Source of the DNA: Alkaliphilus transvaalensis ATCC 700919
GTDB taxonomy: Bacteria > Bacillota > Clostridia > Peptostreptococcales > Natronincolaceae
Assembly (NCBI RefSeq): GCF_000621485.1
Contig: NZ_JHYF01000013.1
Coordinates: 1 to 64,000, forward strand
Direction: 5' to 3'
DNA length: 64,000 nt
The notes under the pieces are model-generated. The model ran no database searches. It was not told where the DNA came from and worked only from the letters and a program-made list of their open reading frames with translations. Made by a program: the position numbers and the translations under genes. Below, piece after piece: positions 8,209-16,058 of the stretch; the first letter of the stretch is position 1; each line of letters begins with the position of its first letter.

Positions 8209-9017
8209 CAAAAGGCATTCCTTCTTTCTTTTATTTTTAATATATCAATCATTTCTTCTCTACGAATTTTTATTTACTACTCTAAATTTTATTTACTACT
8301 CTAGTCTTTAACTTGCATTTATGCTCTGAAAAAGGGCATAAAAATACCGCATAAAGAGTAACTTTCTGCGGATAACTTAAATTTGGGCATAAAAAAAACA
8401 CGCTAACCTATACCGTGTATTTGCCACTTATTATTAAGGCTGAAGGTTATACTCATTAATTTTGCAAGAGATAATAATTAAGCAGTAATATCCTATCATA
8501 ATATTATCTAATGCACTCTATTTAGTTAGTTTAAAATCACCTCATATACTTTTCTCATCATACAACGCTCCTTTCATCCTTAAACTTCATTAATTAGGTT
8601 CTATCAAGATTATACTGTATAATTTTGGGATAGTCAATCATAATTATGAAAATTTCTAAAACTTCTACAACTATTATACCCTTTTTTAAGAAATACATTA
8701 ATTTATTAGAATTTTTTTTATCTCTTAAATTCCAATATAAAAATTAAAACTTATGCCAAATTACCATATCAAATTATATTAATTTAAAAAGAATCTTCAA
8801 AAAGTCTCAAATCAAAAATTAGACCATTGTTTAAAAGAATTTTGTATATTATAATATTGATTATACTTATTTAATCGAGTTTGATTGAGAAAATTGCATA
8901 ATACCTTAACCCATGAATTTATCTTTGGCTGTTTTAATCCCAGAGTATAAAATTAATTATGTAGTTTTCATAAGTATCTATTTTACTTATTAATTAAAAC
9001 AAAAGGAGAATTAATCT
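8209..9017. other. Long AT-rich intergenic region with hairpins
   Basis: About 800 bases carry no recognisable gene. Two copies of a short AT-rich repeat (core ATTTACTACTCTA) lie at about 8264-8302. Two adjacent hairpins follow at 8318-8342 (TTTATGCTC / GGGCATAAA) and 8347-8371 (CCGCA / TGCGG). A tiny minus-strand reading frame (8526-8561) follows AAAGGAGCG. A degenerate copy of the GAGGAAATTGCATAA element is at 8887-8970. The last 100 bases presumably hold the promoter of the small gene at 9018. Confidence 0.55.
8887..8970. repeat. Degenerate copy of the GAGGAAATTGCATAA element
   Basis: The left end GAGAAAATTGCATAA (8887-8901) differs by one base from the consensus. The right end TTATGTAGTTTTC (8958-8970) is a weaker inverted match. 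The 84-base span is close to the 88 bases of the best copy at 31712-31799. Confidence 0.4.
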
Positions 9018-9230
9018 ATGTCTAACCTAGAGAATAATTCTAAAGACCAACAATCAGAAGAGAAAAAAAAGCTCAGTCTACAAGAAGCTATGAAACAAGC
9101 CTTAGCTAATAAAAAGCAAGGGAACAAAGGTGGAAAGGCTAGTGGCGGTGCAATTGTTACTAATACTAGTAGACAGAGTCAGGCAACAAAAAAAGTTTCA
9201 AACCAACGTAGAAAAACAGGTGGTTCATAA
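9018..9230 (+). CDS. Small basic hypothetical protein
   Basis: I do not recognise this 70-residue protein. It is rich in lysine, glutamine and serine, with a predicted short helix (KLSLQEAMKQALANKKQG, about 18-35). A glycine-rich middle (GGKASGGA) and a basic end (NQRRKTGGS) follow. There is no membrane segment and no cysteine. AAAGGAG lies ahead of the ATG, and a strong hairpin terminator follows 11 bases after the stop, so it looks like a real, independently expressed gene. A nucleic-acid-binding role is conceivable from its charge, but nothing proves it. Confidence 0.6.
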   Translation: MSNLENNSKDQQSEEKKKLSLQEAMKQALANKKQGNKGGKASGGAIVTNTSRQSQATKKVSNQRRKTGGS

Positions 9231-9240
9231 AAAGCTGAAA

Positions 9241-9284
9241 AACCAGCATTTTAACGATAAGTTCCGTAAAAATGCTGGTTTTAA
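9241..9284 (+). terminator. Rho-independent terminator
   Basis: AACCAGCATTTT (9241-9252) pairs perfectly with AAAATGCTGGTT (9269-9280), followed by TT and an AT-rich stretch. It ends the small gene at 9018-9230. Confidence 0.8.
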
Positions 9285-9336
9285 TATGTCTAATTCCAAA
9301 GCTATTATTTTATGTTATCATGATGGTGGCATTTTC

Positions 9337-9675
9337 TCACGTATTTATAATAAAACCCTCACGACATTTGGGACAAGTAACTTTAAGTTTTCCTTTATTC
9401 TTAGGAATACGCATACGCCCTTTACAATTTCCACAACTAAATATTTTATAATCTAAAAGGGACTCTATACGATTAATATCCAAGCCTACAATTGTATGAT
9501 CGCCAACGATAAAAGCTGGTACCCCCTGTAGTTTGCGCCTAGTAAATTCTGCCCTAGCAAAAGGGTCTTCATTAATATCCTTCGATTCAAAGCTTATACC
9601 TTTTTTGGAAAGAACCTCCTTCGCTGTATGACAATGGGGTCATGTCTTACTTGTAAACATGATCACTTTAGTCAT
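9337..9675 (-). CDS. Selenocysteine-containing glutaredoxin fused to a zinc-ribbon domain (predicted)
   Basis: The frame runs 113 codons from an ATG with GGGAGGTAAC ahead of it. Codon 12 (9640-9642) is TGA. Around it reads MFTSKT-[TGA]-PHCH, so the TGA replaces the first cysteine of the glutaredoxin C-P-x-C motif. The rest is an intact glutaredoxin fold: FESKDINEDPFAR, the cis-proline segment GVPAFIVGDH, then GLD. A C-terminal MJ0042-like zinc ribbon follows, with SCGNCK at about 82-87 and TCPKCR at about 101-106. A SECIS-like hairpin lies 17 bases after the TGA. I therefore read position 12 as selenocysteine. The protein would be a cytosolic thiol/selenol oxidoreductase. It starts 23 bases after the XRE/S24-like gene on the same strand, so the two are probably cotranscribed. 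A decayed gene with a stop mutation is the alternative, but the coding is otherwise undamaged. Confidence 0.8.
9608..9622 (-). promoter_or_regulatory. SECIS-like hairpin behind the in-frame TGA
   Basis: On the minus strand GAAGGA pairs with TCTTTC (one G-T pair) around the loop GGT. The loop begins 23 bases after the TGA. Bacterial SECIS elements generally have the apical loop roughly 16-37 bases after the UGA and a G among the first loop bases, and both hold here. The stem is short (6 bp), so the call depends on the coding context. Confidence 0.6.
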
Positions 9676-9698
9676 GATGTTACCTCCCTCTTTAACTT

Positions 9699-10382
9699 TT
9701 ATAACTCAAACTCTACCTTAACACATTTACCGATCAATTTAATTTTGTTTAAATCCATTACAGTTGCTTCTAATCCTTTAGCTCCTGTTAACAAGCTTAC
9801 CTTATTATTGGCTTCTTTTCTTAATTGTCTAATAATACGCTTTTGATTTACCTCTAATAAGTAGATACTATTATTATGAATTTCATTTGTCCTACAAATC
9901 ATTAGAATATCTTCTTTTTTTATTCTTAAAGCCTCTAACTCATTATTGTTAGACTTCACAAATAAGATCTTATCCCAATGATACCCATCAATCTTCTTAT
10001 TTAATACTGGTAACTCTTTATATCCTACTATTTTATTTGATTCCACTTCATAAATTGGGAATTTTTTAATTATATTTGCCAGGGCATCTGCCCACTGCTC
10101 TGTTGGCTGAATTGTATAGAATTCCTCTTTCTTAGGCGCCTGTGGCTTTTCAACTTTAGATTTCGAGGTTTTTTCCTCACCAAAAGCTTCCTCCCCTAAA
10201 AACTCCACCTTTGCACCTAGCACCTTAAGTATATTTTCAGCAGCTTTTTCATTAATCACTTTTTTGCCAGATTCAACCTGAATAATGTAACCTACGGATA
10301 ACCCGCATTTTTTAGCTAATTCCTTTTCAGACATTTTAGCCTTTTGTCTAGCTTCTTTGATCTTTAATGCTAAACGGTTCAT
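9699..10382 (-). CDS. XRE-family regulator with S24-like C-terminal domain
   Basis: This 227-residue protein has an N-terminal helix-turn-helix of the XRE/Cro type (about 1-60: LALKIKEARQ, then ELAKKCGLSVGYIIQVESGKK). A lysine-rich linker covers about 70-95. The C-terminal domain (about 105-227) has the pattern of the S24/LexA-like fold (DILMICRTNEIHNNSIYLLE, then RIIRQL). I could not identify a clear Ser-Lys catalytic pair or an Ala-Gly cleavage site, so self-cleavage is uncertain. It probably represses nearby genes in response to stress. It diverges from dinB and precedes the selenoprotein gene by 23 bases. Confidence 0.75.
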   Translation of the reverse strand: MNRLALKIKEARQKAKMSEKELAKKCGLSVGYIIQVESGKKVINEKAAENILKVLGAKVEFLGEEAFGEEKTSKSKVEKPQAPKKEEFYTIQPTEQWADALANIIKKFPIYEVESNKIVGYKELPVLNKKIDGYHWDKILFVKSNNNELEALRIKKEDILMICRTNEIHNNSIYLLEVNQKRIIRQLRKEANNKVSLLTGAKGLEATVMDLNKIKLIGKCVKVEFEL

Positions 10383-10569
10383 ACTTTCACCTCTATTTCT
10401 TTATACTGACCTAAAAAGGTTATCTCTATTATAGCAGGACTTTCTTTTCTTTCCAATAGTATACACTTCTAGCTATTTATCAAAACCAAGCTCCTTTTAT
10501 AGCTGATATTTTAACAATGCTAATTTAATGATAAAATAATAGTACATCCAAATTAAAGGAGACAAATTT

Positions 10570-11760
10570 ATGAAGAAAGTTATTTTTCTCGTAGATATGA
10601 ATGCCTTTTTCATATCCTGCGAGATGACAAGATATTCCCATCTAATTGGAAAACCTGCAGCAGTTGCAGGAGATCCTAAAAAGCGTACTGGGATCATTTT
10701 GGCGGCAAATTATGAGGCAAGAAACTTTGGTGTTAAAACAGCTATGGTACTTCACAGAGCTTTAGAGCTTTGTCCTGATTTACTTTTAGTTCCCCCAGAT
10801 CATCAATTCTATCAAAAGAAATCTAATGAAGTTATGGAAATTTTATCAAACTATACGCCGGTAGTCGAAAAGAATAGTATTGATGAAGCCTGGCTAGATA
10901 TGACGGGCACTGAAGGTTTATTTGGCCCACCCACCAAAGCTGCAGAAAAGATTATGAATGATCTTAAAGACCAGTTAGGATTATGGTGTTCTGTAGGTAT
11001 TTCTGAAAATAAATTTCTCTCTAAAATGGCATCTGAGTTTAAAAAACCTTTAGGTATTACAGAACTTTGGAGGAAGGATATGAAAAAAAAGATGTGGCCC
11101 CTCCCTATTAATATGATGTATGGCGTTGGCGAAAAGACGGCTACCCGCTTAAATAGAATGGGAATCAAAACCATAGGCGATTTAGCTTTATTTGATCGTA
11201 ACTATTTAATTAAAAACTTAGGAAAAAGTGGACTAGATCTTTATGAAAAAGCTAATGGGATAGACCCATCCCCCATTGTAGCCAATTCACCTGAAGAAAT
11301 AAAGTCTATTGGCAGGTCCACTACTCTTTCAGAAGACACCTCCGACTTAGAAACTTTAAAAGACATACTTATGGAACTTTCAGAAGATGTAGGAATTACA
11401 GCTAGAAAGCATCAAAAAAAAGGACGTACAGTTCAAATTACCCTCAAGTTTTCAGATTTTCAAGTAATTACAAGACAAACTCCTGTTGCTCCAACTTGCT
11501 TTACAAAGGAGATCTATCGGGCAGGATATCAACTATTAAAAAGCAATTTAAAAGACGCTAAAAAAGTAAGATTAATCGGTATTACCCTTGGTGGCTTTGA
11601 TGATTATGATCAGCTTGAACAACTTTCCTTTTTTGACACTACTAAAAATACTAAACACGAAAAAATTGATGAAGTAATGGATAAAATTCGTGGAAAATAT
11701 GGATTTAAGAAAATTAATCGTGCCTCTTTACTCAAAGATAGACTTAAAGACAGAGAGTAA
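10570..11760 (+). CDS. dinB: DNA polymerase IV (Y-family, translesion)
   Basis: This 396-residue error-prone polymerase copies past DNA lesions. The palm carboxylates are visible: D9 in VDMNAFF and D105-E106 in NSIDEAWLDM. The finger and thumb segments are normal, with SVGISENKFLSKMASEFKKP and the helix-hairpin-helix MYGVGEKTATRLNRMGIKTIGDLA. The little-finger domain covers about 240-350. Near the C-terminus, QLEQLSFF fits a sliding-clamp-binding motif. The length is slightly above the usual. AAAGGAGACAAATTT precedes the ATG. No obvious LexA-type box is seen in the 187-base divergent gap, so its control may rest on the neighbouring XRE/S24-like regulator; that is inference. Confidence 0.93.
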   Translation: MKKVIFLVDMNAFFISCEMTRYSHLIGKPAAVAGDPKKRTGIILAANYEARNFGVKTAMVLHRALELCPDLLLVPPDHQFYQKKSNEVMEILSNYTPVVEKNSIDEAWLDMTGTEGLFGPPTKAAEKIMNDLKDQLGLWCSVGISENKFLSKMASEFKKPLGITELWRKDMKKKMWPLPINMMYGVGEKTATRLNRMGIKTIGDLALFDRNYLIKNLGKSGLDLYEKANGIDPSPIVANSPEEIKSIGRSTTLSEDTSDLETLKDILMELSEDVGITARKHQKKGRTVQITLKFSDFQVITRQTPVAPTCFTKEIYRAGYQLLKSNLKDAKKVRLIGITLGGFDDYDQLEQLSFFDTTKNTKHEKIDEVMDKIRGKYGFKKINRASLLKDRLKDRE

Positions 11761-11891
11761 ATCTAAATTAGATAAAAAAACTAAATGATATTATTTTTCA
11801 TTTACAAATCATTTTCATCGTGATAAAATAAGGCTATAAAAATTCTACCGCGGCTATTAATATTAAGTGTATAATATTAGGAGGTAAAATT

Positions 11892-12488
11892 TTGGCTAAA
11901 ATGATGGAACCTAGATTTAAACTTAGTCGTAGATTAGGAGTCAATGTATATGGACATCCTAAGGCTATGAATCGAGCAAGTAATGAATTTTACAGAGGTA
12001 GCAGAAAACTATCTAATTACGGAATTCAATTACTGGAAAAGCAAAAACTAAGAGCTTATTATGGTGTTTTAGAAAGGCAATTTAGAGGATATGTAGCTAA
12101 AGCTATGAAATCTAACAAAATTGCTGGTGAAGCTTTAATTCAGCTGCTAGAATGTAGATTAGACAATATGGTATACCGTATGGGGTTTGGAAAATCAATT
12201 CGAGAAGCCAGACAAATGGTAAACCATGGCCACATATTGGTTAATGGTAATAAGGTAGATATCCCCTCTTATGGCATTAAGATTGGAGATATCATTTCTT
12301 TAAGAGAAAAATCTAAAAGGGTTGAAAAATTTGTCACTCAGTTTATAGATTCGGGGCAAGCTCAGTTTAGTTATATTGAGAAGAATCTTGAAACATTAAC
12401 AGGGACATTAACTACCCTTCCTAATAGAGACTTGGTACCTATTGAGGTAAATGAACAATTAGTTATTGAATTTTACTCTCGTAGATAA
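11892..12488 (+). CDS. rpsD: 30S ribosomal protein S4
   Basis: The 198-residue protein is a complete S4: an N-terminal domain ([17 protein letters not shown]) and an S4 RNA-binding domain with [11 protein letters not shown] and [18 protein letters not shown] (about 95-150). It nucleates 30S assembly by binding 16S rRNA and, in many bacteria, represses its own synthesis. The N-terminal zinc-type cysteines found in some S4 proteins are absent (the C- type). It starts with TTG at 11892 behind TAGGAGGT. It stands alone rather than in the usual rpsM-rpsK-rpsD-rpoA cluster, so it may be an extra, zinc-free paralogue. A terminator follows at once. Confidence 0.95.
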   Translation: MAKMMEPRFKLSRRLGVNVYGHPKAMNRASNEFYRGSRKLSNYGIQLLEKQKLRAYYGVLERQFRGYVAKAMKSNKIAGEALIQLLECRLDNMVYRMGFGKSIREARQMVNHGHILVNGNKVDIPSYGIKIGDIISLREKSKRVEKFVTQFIDSGQAQFSYIEKNLETLTGTLTTLPNRDLVPIEVNEQLVIEFYSRR

Positions 12489-12492
12489 AGAA

Positions 12493-12530
12493 AATCCTTA
12501 GACGGCATAGGCTGTCTAAGGATTTTTTAT
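12493..12530 (+). terminator. rpsD terminator
   Basis: AATCCTTAGAC pairs with GTCTAAGGATT around a short GC-flanked loop, followed by six T. Confidence 0.88.
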
Positions 12531-12644
12531 TACCATTATTTCTTTCTTACCTTATTTTTATATTACTATTAAGAATATTAATCTGCTTTGCTTAAGATAA
12601 AGTATTCAAGCGTTTCGAAGAGCTTTTAAAAATACTTTCTTATA

Positions 12645-15359
12645 TTATGCAACAGACTCTAATATCTCTATATACTGTATTTCAGTAGCTTTAATATATT
12701 CTAAAATTAATTCATAAGCACCTTGGGATAGATTACCATTTCTAAATTCTCTTTCTAAATCCCTGTTAAGTTTTTCAATTGCCCGATATAAATTATTTTC
12801 ATGGGCTTCTGCCGCCCTTGGATTGTTTGCTTCTTTCACCTTTTCTAAGTGGTTCTCGATGGTATTAATTTGGTTAACAATAACATTATAGGTGCTATTT
12901 TTATATATTTCCTTACTATTATGAAGTTCTACCACTACTTGCTTCACACTACCGATTACATCAACAGTTTCAGTTGGTTTAACAACATATCCAGCTGCTA
13001 TTGCATCTTCTTCACTGTTAAAGAACACTCTATATTCTGGTTCAACCGTTCTCCATTCATTTGCCTCTACATAATACTTAGTTCTAATATCTCCAACTGG
13101 TCTATAAAGCTCGTCGCCTCTTTCCCTTGCCCTAAACTCGAAAGGGTATTCTAGCATTGGGTCTTCAGGGTTCCAAATTGCCAACTGATTTTGTCTAGCA
13201 ATTTGAAGGGCCTCTCCATAATGTAATACTGCATCATCCTCAAAAGGCCAGATAAAATAAGTAACCGCATGACCCGCTAAAACCATCTCGTAGTTGGTGT
13301 TTATCCCATCTAGGGTAAATACTTCTGCCAATAATCTACCATATCCATCAAGAGGTTCGTCTCCTAACTTTAATATCACTTCATCTCCGTCAGAAAGCAT
13401 AGTTCTTAAGTACTCCCCGGCCCTTAACCCATGCATCATTTGATTTTCGTCAAGTTCATTTCTCACGGTATGGTATGTCTCTAAAGTATCAATATTTAAG
13501 TAACGTACATTTCTAGCACCAAATACAGGATCAACTAAACGAATTGTATCTCCATCAACCACTCGTTCAACTGTTGCTCTAATCTCTTTACCACTTCCAA
13601 AAGGCTTATCTTTTTGTACTGCCGAAACAACAAAATCAGCATTGCTTCTTGGTAGAATTTGATATGTTCCTCTATATTCACTGGATATAGCCGTTATTTC
13701 GTACCACTTATTAGCTTCAATTTGAGATAAATCAATTCCCGTACTTTCCCATGCTCTAATAATTAAAACATTGAGATCTTCATCAACTATCGTAATATTT
13801 GTACCACCATAGTCGTAGCCTGGCACTGTAAAAATATATCCTTCTAAGGTAATCAACTGCCCTTCATAGGCCTCTGCTACATTACGATCTACATATTCAG
13901 CAATTGTTACTTCTTTTACTTCAACTACTTGCCCCCTCTCTTGAAGGGTTAATTCGTCTACAACAATTTGAGTAACTCCATTATATTCTCCAACTCTACC
14001 TTGAACTTTAACACTGTCACCTTCCTTTATTTCAGGGAAAATACCAGCGCTATAGTTAAATAATTGAATACCAGCATCTCCATCTTGAGTGTATACAGAT
14101 AACCTTCCAGGTTGTAGTAGTCCGTTATCTACATTAACAATTCCTTCAGTAATAACGATTCGCCCAATCATGTTTCTTGCTTCTGCAATGGTAACCGTTG
14201 GTATATCTGGGGTTGGAACTTCTCCACCATCTACAAACTCGTAGGCAGATGCATTTCTTAGTCCAGGGGCAGAAAAATATGCAGATAAGTCTCCAGTAAT
14301 CTTAACAAGCTTTCCAAGATTATCTGGATGGTCTACAAGATTTAAACCATTTCGAACATTACCAATTGGCAATTGTATTGGCAGGGTCTTTGCAAGATCT
14401 CTTTCAAAGGGACTATCGGCAATTTGAATGTTTGTATTAACCGTAAAGGGACCATCAAACACATTTCTGGTTCCTACAATGTACCCTAAAACGGTGGCAT
14501 TACCAGTATTGTTTTCAATAGCTTCTGCAACAGTGACATAATCCCTTACTTCTTCTTGGAACTCGTAGGCAGTCAGCGTCTTTAAACCTGCAACCCCAAA
14601 ATAAGCTTCAAGAGTTCCAGTAAACCTAATTTTTTTCCCAAGATGATCAGGGTGATCTACTAAATTGGTAGCAGTTCTAATTTCATTATTAGGAAGCTGA
14701 ACTGGCAACACTTTCGTAATATCCCTTTCATCGGGGCTATCGGCAATAAGGAGATTGGTTCTAATTGTAAAAGGCCCATCAAAATTGCCATTACCAATAA
14801 CACTTGATGTTTGGGTTGTTCCAACAATGTATCCTTCTACAACGGCATTGCCACTATTATTTAATATGGCTTCTGCAACGGTTATATAGTCTCTATCAAT
14901 TGGGTCTTCATCAATTGGACCTGATGCAACAAATTGATAGCCTGTCAGGTTTCTAAGCCCTGGGACAGAAAAATATGCAGCTAAATCACCAGTAACTTTA
15001 ATTTTCTTCCCAAGATTATCAGGATGATCCACTAAATTAACAGCTGTTCTAATGGCGTTATTTGGAAGTTGTACCGGCATAATTTTAGACATATCCCGCT
15101 CATCAGGGTTATCTGCTATTAGAACATTCGTTGTTACGGTAAAGGGCCCTTCAAAAATACCACTTCCCAAAACACTTTGAGTTTGAGTTGTTCCAACTAT
15201 GTATCCTTCTACAGTTCCACTGCCTGTATTATTAGCAATGGCTTCAGCTACGGTAAGGGTGTTTTCTGAGTTTGCAAATACACTTCCCATCGGAATCAAC
15301 AAATTAAAAACCATTAAAAAAGTAATTAAAAAGGAAAAAAACTTGTTCTTTTTAAACAT
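12645..15359 (-). CDS. Secreted multi-domain nuclease (3x DUF6359, YhcR-like OB, SNase)
   Basis: This 904-residue protein has a signal peptide (about 1-30, MFKKNKFFSFLITFL). Three tandem DUF6359-type units follow (about 36-145, 158-268, 276-377), each with VAEAI..N, GYIVGT, a GPFT segment and LVDHPD.LGK. A YhcR-like OB segment covers about 388-580. A staphylococcal-nuclease-type domain covers about 592-735, with VDGDT, R619 and E627 in RYLNIDTLET and R675 in DGYGRLLAEV, matching the catalytic Arg-Glu-Arg set. A helical tail follows. It is expected to degrade extracellular nucleic acid in a Ca2+-dependent way. I chose the ATG at 15359, 6 bases after GAGGAGG, over the one at 15365, which abuts it. 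Confidence 0.82.
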   Translation of the reverse strand: MFKKNKFFSFLITFLMVFNLLIPMGSVFANSENTLTVAEAIANNTGSGTVEGYIVGTTQTQSVLGSGIFEGPFTVTTNVLIADNPDERDMSKIMPVQLPNNAIRTAVNLVDHPDNLGKKIKVTGDLAAYFSVPGLRNLTGYQFVASGPIDEDPIDRDYITVAEAILNNSGNAVVEGYIVGTTQTSSVIGNGNFDGPFTIRTNLLIADSPDERDITKVLPVQLPNNEIRTATNLVDHPDHLGKKIRFTGTLEAYFGVAGLKTLTAYEFQEEVRDYVTVAEAIENNTGNATVLGYIVGTRNVFDGPFTVNTNIQIADSPFERDLAKTLPIQLPIGNVRNGLNLVDHPDNLGKLVKITGDLSAYFSAPGLRNASAYEFVDGGEVPTPDIPTVTIAEARNMIGRIVITEGIVNVDNGLLQPGRLSVYTQDGDAGIQLFNYSAGIFPEIKEGDSVKVQGRVGEYNGVTQIVVDELTLQERGQVVEVKEVTIAEYVDRNVAEAYEGQLITLEGYIFTVPGYDYGGTNITIVDEDLNVLIIRAWESTGIDLSQIEANKWYEITAISSEYRGTYQILPRSNADFVVSAVQKDKPFGSGKEIRATVERVVDGDTIRLVDPVFGARNVRYLNIDTLETYHTVRNELDENQMMHGLRAGEYLRTMLSDGDEVILKLGDEPLDGYGRLLAEVFTLDGINTNYEMVLAGHAVTYFIWPFEDDAVLHYGEALQIARQNQLAIWNPEDPMLEYPFEFRARERGDELYRPVGDIRTKYYVEANEWRTVEPEYRVFFNSEEDAIAAGYVVKPTETVDVIGSVKQVVVELHNSKEIYKNSTYNVIVNQINTIENHLEKVKEANNPRAAEAHENNLYRAIEKLNRDLEREFRNGNLSQGAYELILEYIKATEIQYIEILESVA

Positions 15360-16058
15360 AACCATCCTCCTCTTAAATTGTTTTCACTGTTAGCAACAAC
15401 CTCAAAGCTTTACAATAAAAAACTTCCCTCCTTTTTCTTTTTATAGAACTTAATTTTTAATTTCTTTAATTTCTTAGTTGTTAGTATATGTTTTAACATT
15501 AGTGCATCAATAAGTGTATGTTATACAATAGAATAAAAGTCTTTATCAATGGATAAACAAACCCTATTCTAGTTATACCTAAAGATTTTTTTCTTTAATC
15601 ATTCTTTCCCTCCAATATATGTACTTTCATTCTACTAATATAATTACATTTTCGATATACGACTGTAAAACACCTTCTATTTTTTTGCAAATTAACAATG
15701 ATTTTACAAAATATCATCTAACTTCAAAAAAGAACAAAGTCATGGATAAAGGCTATGTTGACAGCTTAGTTTTTGAATGACATTTTAAGTAACACCAAAA
15801 TATTAGGGAATACCTAAGAGAATAGAGTTCCTGCTATGAGTAAAGGAATTGGGAGTGTCAATGATGACATGCAACCTCAGAAAGATGAAATAACATATGG
15901 TTGGTTATCTAATATCAATATAGTATAATGATTTCATCAACTAACTTGAATTTGCGATTCCTTGTTTAGATTAAGGCCTCAAGCATCATTAAATAGTTAA
16001 TTTTGACAAAACTTTCAACCTACCCTTTGATACTATAATAATAGAAGGAGGGATTGAA
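15360..16058. other. Intergenic region between divergent genes
   Basis: This region holds the candidate nuclease promoter (15520-15549) and, near 16003, a TTGACA that could belong to the AraC-type gene, although the next TATAAT (16034-16039) is 25 bases away, too far for a normal promoter. A 30-codon reading frame near 15837-15929 lacks a ribosome site, so I do not call it. Nothing else is recognisable. Confidence 0.5.
15520..15549 (-). promoter_or_regulatory. Candidate promoter of the nuclease gene
   Basis: On the minus strand TTGATA (15544-15549) and TATAAC (15520-15525) are separated by 18 bases. This would give a leader of about 150 bases. Confidence 0.4.

Noticed and set aside
9337-9339. 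Terminal TGA of the glutaredoxin read as a second selenocysteine
   Set aside because: Reading on would add only eight residues to a TAA, and the TGA is not in a redox motif, so it is taken as the true stop.
9130-9456. 108-codon plus-strand frame overlapping the small basic gene
   Set aside because: It reads through the terminator hairpin and antisense to the glutaredoxin; no initiation signal.
9628-9846. 72-codon plus-strand frame across the selenoprotein and regulator starts
   Set aside because: It lies antisense to two well-supported genes, has no ribosome site and resembles no protein.
10383-10569. Possible LexA/SOS box ahead of dinB
   Set aside because: No GAAC-N4-GTTC-type palindrome was found in the gap.
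15837-15929. 30-codon plus-strand frame
   Set aside because: No ribosome site and no recognisable content.
16003-16039. TTGACA and TATAAT ahead of the AraC-type gene as a promoter
   Set aside because: The spacing of 25 bases is too long for a normal sigma-A promoter.
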